Source: Roseiarcus sp036513315 | Lineage (GTDB): Bacteria; Pseudomonadota; Alphaproteobacteria; Rhizobiales; Beijerinckiaceae | Length of the DNA: 29,154 nt | Assembly: GCA_036513315.1 (NCBI GenBank) | Contig: DATBZF010000120.1 | Location: 1 to 29,154 of the forward strand | Direction: 5' to 3' | In this document: piece by piece, positions 23,400 to 29,154 of the stretch | Layout: each line of letters opens with the position of its first letter | Position numbering within the stretch: position 1 is the first letter of the stretch | Made by a program: the position numbers and the translations under genes | Notes under the pieces: model-generated | What the model was told of the DNA's origin: nothing | Databases searched by the model: none | What the model saw: the letters and a program-made list of their open reading frames with translations, nothing else

Positions 23400-24293
23400 A
23401 TGATCGCTCGCCCGCGTCGAAGCGTCCTCTACATGCCGGGGTCCAATCCGCGGGCGATGGCCAAAGCGCGGAGCCTCCCCGCCGACGCCATCATCCTCGA
23501 CCTTGAAGATTCAGTCGCGCCGGAAGCCAAGGCGCTGGCGCGCGAACAAGTCGCGGCCGCCGTCCGCGAAGGCGGCTTTGGTCGCCGCGAAGTGGTCATT
23601 CGCATCAATGGCGTCGAATCGCCCTGGGGCCGCGAAGATCTGGCGGCGGCGGCCGCCGCCGCCCCCGACGCGATTCTGCTGCCGAAGATCGACGGGCCGG
23701 GCTCGGTCATGCAGGTCGCTCGTGAATTACGTGAGGCCGGCGCCCCCGAGCATATCCGTCTTTGGGCGATGATGGAGACGCCAATGGCCATCCTCCATGC
23801 CGGCTCGATCGCGGCCGTGGCCGCCGATCCCGGCTCGCGGCTGGATGTGCTGGTGATGGGGCTCAATGATCTCGCCAAGGAGACGCGCGCGCGTTTCGTC
23901 GCCGGGCGCGCCTCGATGACCGCCTGGCTGGCCCTGTGCGTCGCGGCCGCGCGCGCGCATGGCGTCGACATTCTCGATGGCGTCTACAACGATATCGCCG
24001 ATCTCGGAGGGTTCGAGGCCGAATGCCTGCAAGGGCGCGACATGGGCCTCGACGGCAAGACGCTCATTCACCCCGGCCAGATAGACATTGCCAACGCCGT
24101 GTTCGCTCCCACCGACGCCGAAATCGATAGCGCGCAAGCAATTATCGGCGCTTTCAACCTACCGGAGAATGCCGGCAAGGGCGCCATCCAGCTCAACGGC
24201 CGGATGGTCGAACGCCTGCACGGCGAAATGGCCCGTCGCACCCTGTCTATCGCGCAGGGCATCGCAGACTTATCCGCCGCGGCGGCAAGCTGA
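23400..24293 (+). CDS. HpcH/HpaI / CitE-like CoA ester lyase
   Basis: 297 residues. SD-like GGAGAAAG lies just before the ATG. The TIM-barrel signatures are RRSVLYMPGSNPRAMAKAR, AIILDLEDSVAPEAK (metal and acid region), VIRINGVESPWGREDL, ILLPKIDGPG, WAMMETPMAIL (metal-binding Glu) and GKTLIHPGQIDIAN. CitE-like proteins in alphaproteobacteria include malyl-CoA and methylmalyl-CoA lyases, malyl-CoA thioesterase and citramalyl-CoA lyase; the sequence does not decide among them. It lies 82 nt before class I fumarase, which suggests a malate/fumarate-linked role. Confidence 0.87.
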   Translation: MIARPRRSVLYMPGSNPRAMAKARSLPADAIILDLEDSVAPEAKALAREQVAAAVREGGFGRREVVIRINGVESPWGREDLAAAAAAAPDAILLPKIDGPGSVMQVARELREAGAPEHIRLWAMMETPMAILHAGSIAAVAADPGSRLDVLVMGLNDLAKETRARFVAGRASMTAWLALCVAAARAHGVDILDGVYNDIADLGGFEAECLQGRDMGLDGKTLIHPGQIDIANAVFAPTDAEIDSAQAIIGAFNLPENAGKGAIQLNGRMVERLHGEMARRTLSIAQGIADLSAAAAS

Positions 24294-24375
24294 CTTTGCC
24301 GGCTTCCGCTAAGATTGGAAACCGCCACAAGAAGCGCTAGACCCTGCCTGTCAGGGCCAGTTTGGAGCCGCGTAT

Positions 24376-25992
24376 ATGAGCCATGCCTATCGTCCGCTTT
24401 TCCCGCTTGGCCCCGATCAAACGCCCTATCGCAAGCTGAGCGGCGAGGGCGTGCGCGTCGAGCGGGCGCTCGGCGCCGAAATGCTGGTCGTCGATCGCGA
24501 GGCGATCCGTCGCCTGAGCGAGCAGGCGCTGATCGACATCAACCATCTGCTGCGCCCAGGCCATCTCGCCCAGCTTGCCAGCATACTCGACGATTCCGAG
24601 GCGACGTCGAACGACAAATTCGTCGCCTTCGATCTCTTGAAAAACGCCAATATCGCCGCCGGCGGCATCCTGCCGATGTGCCAGGACACCGGGACGGCGA
24701 TCGTCGTGGCCAAGAAGGGGCGTCGCGTCTGGACCGACGGGGGCGATGAGGGCGCCATAGCCGAGGGCATCGGCGATGCCTATGAAAAGAAGAACCTGCG
24801 CTATTCGCAACTCGCGGCGCTTTCGATGTTCGAGGAAAAGAACACCGGCGACAATCTGCCCGCCCAGATCGAAATTCACGCCGAGGGCGAAGATTCCTAC
24901 AAATTTCTGTTCATCGCCAAGGGCGGCGGCTCGGCCAACAAAAGCTTCTTCTATCAGGCGACGCCGTCGATCCTGACGCATGACCGGATGATTGCTTTCC
25001 TGAAGGAGAAGATTCTAACGCTCGGCACCGCCGCCTGCCCGCCCTATCATCTCGCCATTGTCATCGGCGGGACCAGCGCCGAACAGACGATGAAAACCGT
25101 CAAGCTTGCTTCGACCCGTTATCTCGACAGCCTGCCGACATCAGGCGGTCCGGACGCTCATGCCTTCCGCGATCTGGCGATGGAGGCGGAAATTCATAAA
25201 TTGACGCAGCAGCTCGGCGTCGGGGCGCAGTTCGGCGGCAAGTATTTCTGCCATGACGTACGCGTCATCCGCTTGCCGCGTCACGGCGCGTCATTGCCGA
25301 TCGGTCTTGGCGTTTCCTGCTCGGCGGATCGCCAGGCGCTCGGCAAGATCACCAAGGACGGCGTGTTTCTCGAAGAGCTCGAACATGACCCGGCGCGTTT
25401 CATGCCGCATCTCGACGAGGCGGCGCTCGGCGGCGCTGTCGTGCGCATCGATCTAGCCGCGCCGATGAAGGACATTCTCGCCGAACTATCCCGACACCCG
25501 ATCCGCACGCGGCTTTCGTTGACCGGGCCGATGATCGTGGCGCGCGACGCAGCCCATGCGAAAATCCGCGAGCGGCTGGAGCGCGGCGAGCCGATGCCCG
25601 ATTATTTCAAAAATCACCCGGTCTATTATGCCGGGCCCGCCAAGACGCCGGCGGGCTATGCCTCGGGCTCTTTCGGCCCGACCACCGCCGGGCGGATGGA
25701 CAGTTACGTCGATCAGTTTCAGGCCGCCGGCGGCTCGCTGGTGATGCTCGCCAAGGGCAATCGCTCCAAACAGGTGCGCGAGGCTTGCGCCAGGCACGGA
25801 GGCTTTTATCTCGGCTCGATCGGCGGACCGGCCGCGCGCCTCGCCCTCGATTGCATCCGCAAGGTTGAAGTCCTCGAATATCCAGAGCTGGGGATGGAGG
25901 CGATCTGGCGCATCGAGGTCGAGAACTTTCCCGCCTTCATCGTCATCGACGACAAGGGGAATGACTTTTTCAAGGAATTGAATCTGGGCTGA
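24376..25992 (+). CDS. fumA: Class I fumarate hydratase
   Basis: 538 residues, full length for the single-chain iron-sulfur fumarase. It interconverts fumarate and malate with a labile 4Fe-4S cluster. The three cluster cysteines are C102 (GILPMCQDTGTA), C221 (GTAACPPYHLAIVIGG) and C315 (VSCSADRQ); their spacing (119 and 94) equals that of E. coli FumA as I recall it. The C-terminal half contains VYYAGPAKTP and GRMDSYVDQFQAAGGS. A class I enzyme is oxygen-sensitive, so a class II FumC may be encoded elsewhere. Confidence 0.95.
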   Translation: MSHAYRPLFPLGPDQTPYRKLSGEGVRVERALGAEMLVVDREAIRRLSEQALIDINHLLRPGHLAQLASILDDSEATSNDKFVAFDLLKNANIAAGGILPMCQDTGTAIVVAKKGRRVWTDGGDEGAIAEGIGDAYEKKNLRYSQLAALSMFEEKNTGDNLPAQIEIHAEGEDSYKFLFIAKGGGSANKSFFYQATPSILTHDRMIAFLKEKILTLGTAACPPYHLAIVIGGTSAEQTMKTVKLASTRYLDSLPTSGGPDAHAFRDLAMEAEIHKLTQQLGVGAQFGGKYFCHDVRVIRLPRHGASLPIGLGVSCSADRQALGKITKDGVFLEELEHDPARFMPHLDEAALGGAVVRIDLAAPMKDILAELSRHPIRTRLSLTGPMIVARDAAHAKIRERLERGEPMPDYFKNHPVYYAGPAKTPAGYASGSFGPTTAGRMDSYVDQFQAAGGSLVMLAKGNRSKQVREACARHGGFYLGSIGGPAARLALDCIRKVEVLEYPELGMEAIWRIEVENFPAFIVIDDKGNDFFKELNLG

Positions 25993-26012
25993 AACAATCA
26001 GGGAGGAAGGGG

Positions 26013-26426
26013 ATGGTCGTCACCGGCGGGTGCCTTTGCAAGGCGGTGCGCTATGAAATCGCCGCCGAACCGATCGCAGCAAGAACGTGCTGGTGTCGTT
26101 TGTGCCAATATATCGGCGCCGGCAGCGCGACCGTGAACGCCGCTTTCCAAAAAAGCGCGATCACGATTTCAGGCGAGGTCCGCGATTATCGCAGCGTGGC
26201 GGATAGCGGCTCGGTCATGCACCGCAGCTTTTGTCCCACATGCGGAACGCATCTGTTCAGCGAAGCTGAGCCCCGTCCTCATCTCATCTTTGTTCGCGCC
26301 GGCACGCTTGACGACCCCGAAATCGCGCGCCCCCTGGCGACGATCTGGGCGGCTGAGGCGCCGAGCTGGGCTTGCTTCGATGAGTCGATCCCGCGCATCG
26401 AGGGTCAACCGCCGCCGGCCGGTTGA
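26013..26426 (+). CDS. GFA/CENP-V domain zinc protein
   Basis: 137 residues. The GFA fold is marked by zinc-binding cysteines: C7 and C9 (GGCLCKAVRY), C26, C28 and C31 (CWCRLCQ), and C74 and C77 (FCPTCGTHLF). The family is named after a glutathione-dependent formaldehyde-activating enzyme of Paracoccus, but most members have no proven reaction; the name should not be taken as function. AGGGAGGAAGG precedes the ATG by about 3 nt, and the gene starts 20 nt after fumA, so it may be co-transcribed with it. Confidence 0.88.
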   Translation: MVVTGGCLCKAVRYEIAAEPIAARTCWCRLCQYIGAGSATVNAAFQKSAITISGEVRDYRSVADSGSVMHRSFCPTCGTHLFSEAEPRPHLIFVRAGTLDDPEIARPLATIWAAEAPSWACFDESIPRIEGQPPPAG

Positions 26427-26559
26427 AGAGAGCGGAACGGTCGCCGCGCCCGTTTTTGGCTCGGCCGGCGTTCTCGTGCGTCGCCATTGAATCGGAACGG
26501 CATTCTGTGCAAGTTGCGCGCGAAGCGCCCATCAGGGACGCGCCGAGGGAACATCACCC

Positions 26560-27084
26560 ATGTCGAATTTGCTTTATCAGGCCACCGTCCCGGTTTTCGT
26601 GCAGACCCTGGAGGCGCTAAGCGCCATCATCGACAAGACCGCCGCCCATGCCGAAGCGCATAAGATCGACCCCGCAGTCCTGTTGGGGTCGCGCCTACGC
26701 CCCGATATGCTGCCCTTCGTTCGCCAAACGCAGATCGTTTGCGACGGCGCCAAGAACATGACGGCGCGCCTGGCGGGCGTGGAGACCCCTCGATTTGAAG
26801 ACAATGAGGCCTCTTTCGACGACATCAAGGCCCGCATCAAGAAGACGCTCGCTTTCATCGGCGGCGTCAATTCCAGCGAAGTCGAGGCGGGAGAGAACCG
26901 GGAAATCGTCTTTCCGCTCGGGCCCAGCAAGATGAAGATGAAAGGCCCGGACTATATCTTTCACTTCGCCTTGCCGAATTTCTATTTCCACCTTACGACG
27001 GCCTACGGAATTCTGCGCCATAACGGCGTCGAGATCGGCAAGCGTGACTTCCTTGGCGCCGTCGTCGGAATTTCGCCGGCTTGA
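26560..27084 (+). CDS. DUF1993 domain protein
   Basis: 174 residues, almost entirely helical and soluble, with no signal or membrane segment. It matches the DUF1993 pattern: N-terminal YQATVPVFVQTLEALSAIID, then LRPDMLPFVRQTQIVCDGAK, FDDIKARIKKTLAFI, and the C-terminal FYFHLTTAYGILRHNGVEIG. The fold is DinB-like with His residues (FHFALPNFYFHLTTAY) that might bind metal. Function is unknown. The gap to the Rid gene is 39 nt, which suggests one transcript with ridA-like and amn. Confidence 0.88.
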   Translation: MSNLLYQATVPVFVQTLEALSAIIDKTAAHAEAHKIDPAVLLGSRLRPDMLPFVRQTQIVCDGAKNMTARLAGVETPRFEDNEASFDDIKARIKKTLAFIGGVNSSEVEAGENREIVFPLGPSKMKMKGPDYIFHFALPNFYFHLTTAYGILRHNGVEIGKRDFLGAVVGISPA

Positions 27085-27123
27085 CGCCGACTTTGTCTTT
27101 CAAAACGTGATGAGGTCAAACGA

Positions 27124-27474
27124 ATGAGCATCCATCGCATCGGCGTCGGTCCGCGCATGTCGCAGGCAGTCGTTCACGGCGACACGGTTTATCTCTCCGG
27201 CACGGTCGCCGACAAGGCCGCTGGAAAAAGCGTCGGCGAGCAAACCCGCGAAATCCTCGAAATCATCGATGGCTTGCTTGCCAAAGCCGGAACCGACAAG
27301 ACCAAAATCCTCTCGACCAACATTTGGCTGACCGACATCAAGACATTCGCCGAGATGAACGCAGTCTGGGACGCATGGGTGGCGCAGGGGCACACGCCGG
27401 CGCGTGCGACGGTCGAGGCCAAGCTCGCCGCGGCGCCCTATCACGTCGAGATTGCCTGTATCGCAGCGAAATAG
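27124..27474 (+). CDS. RidA-family protein with conserved Arg
   Basis: 116 residues. The sequence MSQAVVHGDTVYLSGTVADK, GEQTREILEIIDGLLAKAG, and IWLTDIKTFAEMNAVWDAWV fits the Rid fold, and TPARATVEAKLAAAPYHVEI holds the conserved Arg94 of the P-x-R-x-x-VE motif, needed for imine/enamine deamination in RidA. The strand after it (VEIACIAA) has the Glu that positions water. It contrasts with the Arg-less Rid at 19676. It is 19 nt upstream of amn. Confidence 0.9.
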   Translation: MSIHRIGVGPRMSQAVVHGDTVYLSGTVADKAAGKSVGEQTREILEIIDGLLAKAGTDKTKILSTNIWLTDIKTFAEMNAVWDAWVAQGHTPARATVEAKLAAAPYHVEIACIAAK

Positions 27475-27493
27475 ATCAATAAAGAGAGTTCTC

Positions 27494-28969
27494 GTGGAGC
27501 ATCGCCCTTCGCCGGCCTTTGAAACAATGGCGACGCCCGCCCATGCGATCGATCGCCTCGCCGAACTCTACGGCGAGGCGACCTCGGCGTTGCGCAACGC
27601 GGTCGAACGGTTCCTCAAGGATGGAATCGCGCCGCCGCATGAGATTCGCGCCAAATTCCGCTATCCGCAACTGCGCGTCACTTACAAACCGGAAGGCGTG
27701 CCGCCGTCGAGCCAGCGCGCCTTCGCCAAATTCACCGAGGCGGGAATCTATACGACGACCGTGACTCAGCCGGCGTCCTTTCGCGGCTATCTTATGGAGC
27801 AGCTCGATCCGCTCGTCACGGAATTTGGCGCAACGCTCGAGGTCGGGGTCGGCGCGCAGGAAATTCCTTATCCTTACGTTTTCGAGACCGGCGATGAACT
27901 CGGGCGCGGCGGCGCATCGGCATCCGAACTTGCGCGATTCTTTCCCGTGCCCTTGCTCGCGGTCGTCGGCGACGAGATCGCTGACGGCGCTTTCGAGGTC
28001 AAGTATGGAGTGCCGCGTCCGCTGGCTTTGTTCGACGCGGTGCGCGTCGATTATTCCTTGCGGCGTCTGGTTCACTACACCGGCTCGGATTGGCGGGCGA
28101 TGCAGCCCTGGGTGCTGCTGACCAATTATCATCGCTACGTCGATCAGTTCGTTCGCTGGGGTCTCGAGCAATTGCGTGGCGGCGCAGGCGTCGAGAAACT
28201 CGTGCTGCCGGGCAATGTCATCATCGACGCGAACCTTTCCGAAGGGGAGGCCGATGCACGCATCGCGGCCGTCGCCTGGCACCGTTTCCAGATGCCCGCC
28301 TATCATGTGGTGCGCGGCGACGGGCACGGCGTCAGCCTCGTCAATATCGGGGTTGGTCCCGCCAACGCCAAAAACATCACCGATCATATCGCGGTTCTAC
28401 GGCCGCATTGCTGGCTGATGGTCGGCCATTGCGCGGGATTGCGGCAATCCCAGCTCATCGGCGATTATGTCCTCGCGCATGGCTATCTCAGGCAGGACCA
28501 CATTCTCGACGATGCGGTGCCGCTCGACATGCCGATCCCGGCGCTTGCCGAAGTGCAGGTCGCGCTTCAGGAGGCGGTTGCGCGCGTTACGGGCGATCGC
28601 GGCGAAGCGTTGAAGAGGCGCTTGCGCACCGGCACCGTCGTCACCAATGACGATCGCAATTGGGAGCTGCGCTGGACGCAGGAGCGCCGGCGCATCAATC
28701 TGTCGCGCGCGATCGCGGTCGATATGGAATCGGGCACGATCGCGACGCAAGGGTTCCGCATGCGCGTGCCCTACGGCACCCTGCTCTGCGTCTCCGACAA
28801 GCCGCTGCATGGCGAAATCAAACTGCCGGGCGCCGCGAACGCCTTCTACGAGCGGTCGATCGGCGAACATTTGCAGATCGGCATCGCCGCGCTTGGGCTT
28901 CTGCAAAGCCAGCGCGACACGTTGCATTCCCGCAAATTGCGCAGCTTCGACGAACCGCCTTTCCGCTAG
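27494..28969 (+). CDS. amn: AMP nucleosidase
   Basis: 491 residues from GTG 27494, with AGAGAG 6 nt before it; an ATG at 27527 is possible but has no ribosome site. Amn cleaves AMP to adenine and ribose 5-phosphate and adjusts the adenylate pool. The N-terminal domain (about 10-160, with AIDRLAELYGEATSALRNAV and RYPQLRVTY) is the Amn-specific regulatory part; the C-terminal phosphorylase-like domain shows GDGHGVSLVNIGVGPANAKN, WLMVGHCAGLR and AIAVDMESGTIATQGFRMRV, the nucleoside-binding Glu being in DMESG. It is the last of the DUF1993-rid-amn genes. Confidence 0.95.
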   Translation: MEHRPSPAFETMATPAHAIDRLAELYGEATSALRNAVERFLKDGIAPPHEIRAKFRYPQLRVTYKPEGVPPSSQRAFAKFTEAGIYTTTVTQPASFRGYLMEQLDPLVTEFGATLEVGVGAQEIPYPYVFETGDELGRGGASASELARFFPVPLLAVVGDEIADGAFEVKYGVPRPLALFDAVRVDYSLRRLVHYTGSDWRAMQPWVLLTNYHRYVDQFVRWGLEQLRGGAGVEKLVLPGNVIIDANLSEGEADARIAAVAWHRFQMPAYHVVRGDGHGVSLVNIGVGPANAKNITDHIAVLRPHCWLMVGHCAGLRQSQLIGDYVLAHGYLRQDHILDDAVPLDMPIPALAEVQVALQEAVARVTGDRGEALKRRLRTGTVVTNDDRNWELRWTQERRRINLSRAIAVDMESGTIATQGFRMRVPYGTLLCVSDKPLHGEIKLPGAANAFYERSIGEHLQIGIAALGLLQSQRDTLHSRKLRSFDEPPFR

Positions 28970-28997
28970 AGCGTTTTGCCTTCTATTGGAACCGCTC
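28969..28997 (+). terminator. Hairpin after amn, possible terminator
   Basis: GAGCG (28969-28973) pairs with CGCTC (28993-28997), and the flanking GTTTTGCC...GGAAC adds some pairs. It resembles a common intergenic repeat of Hyphomicrobiales. There is no T-run after it, so the terminator role is uncertain. Confidence 0.3.
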
Positions 28998-29062
28998 CGC
29001 CGTCATTGCTGTGCAGGTACACAAATTCGTTGATTAGGTCTCCATATGGGAGGAGGTTCAGG

Positions 29063-29152
29063 GTGCGCGACAACAGCTTCGACAGGTTTATCGCCCCTAC
29101 CGAATTCGCTATTGAGCCATTGTTCGCATGGAGGCAATTCTTTCACCGCTGA
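29063..29152 (+). CDS. Possible 29-residue small protein with strong ribosome site
   Basis: A GTG at 29063 opens a 29-codon frame to a TGA at 29150-29152. GGGAGGAGG (29048-29056) lies 6 nt before the start, an almost ideal Shine-Dalgarno sequence. The peptide begins VRDNSFDRFIAPTEFAIEPL and ends in a Trp/Phe/His-rich LFAWRQFFHR. It could be a leader peptide or small protein for a gene just outside the window. A competing frame from ATG 29045 is open to the window edge but is of low-complexity, unrecognised composition. No family is known to me. Confidence 0.35.
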   Translation: MRDNSFDRFIAPTEFAIEPLFAWRQFFHR

Positions 29153-29154
29153 GA

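Overview
This 29 kb window looks like a chromosomal segment of an alphaproteobacterium, most probably a member of the Hyphomicrobiales (Beijerinckiaceae/Methylocystaceae-like). The evidence is the high GC content, the fzlA-like gene next to queG, YdcH/DUF465 small proteins, an IleRS with the alphaproteobacterial degenerate C-terminal zinc site, and several families of GC-rich palindromic repeats typical of the order. I see no rRNA, tRNA, CRISPR array, phage module or intact insertion sequence.

Layout. 1-3.3 kb: the end of pntB, an exported alpha/beta hydrolase, a TPR lipoprotein (minus), rpsU (minus), then a two-gene, less GC-rich cassette on the minus strand that resembles a divergent HicA/HicB-type toxin-antitoxin pair. 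3.4-7.9 kb: a decayed small gene, ydcH-like/purE/purK (minus), a second ydcH-like gene (plus), then the minus-strand pair fzlA-like GST and queG. 8.0-11.0 kb: an ArsR regulator divergent from a PLP threonine/serine dehydratase, then a UPF0104 membrane protein and nicotinamidase pncA (minus). 11.0-12.0 kb: a gene-free kilobase of palindromic repeats. 12.0-14.1 kb: a HAD-IIA phosphatase and ribF. 14.1-14.9 kb: a gene-free region with a cloverleaf-like repeat. 14.9-19.5 kb: ileS, lspA and an exported hypothetical protein. 19.7-29.0 kb, all plus strand: a Rid-family protein, a YeiH-type transporter, mscL, an aminotransferase, a CitE-like lyase, class I fumarase, a GFA-domain protein, DUF1993, a second Rid protein and AMP nucleosidase.

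Most genes are housekeeping: purine synthesis (purE/purK), purine salvage (amn), flavin synthesis (ribF), NAD salvage (pncA), tRNA modification and charging (queG, ileS), lipoprotein maturation (lspA) and C4/CoA metabolism (CitE-like lyase, fumarase). Tight spacings suggest the operons ydcH-purE-purK, fzlA-queG, UPF0104-pncA, ileS-lspA and DUF1993-ridA-amn.

The unusual content is mainly in the repeats. A roughly 180-nt palindromic element is inserted in frame inside ileS and adds about 60 residues. A repeat before ileS can fold into a long stem carrying three abutting triloop hairpins. A 324-bp imperfect inverted repeat at 11.2-11.6 kb shares a hairpin core with the ileS insertion. The toxin-antitoxin-like pair at 2.5-3.3 kb is the best candidate for an undescribed genetic system. 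All functional calls rest on reading the sequence and on remembered family features; no database search was run.
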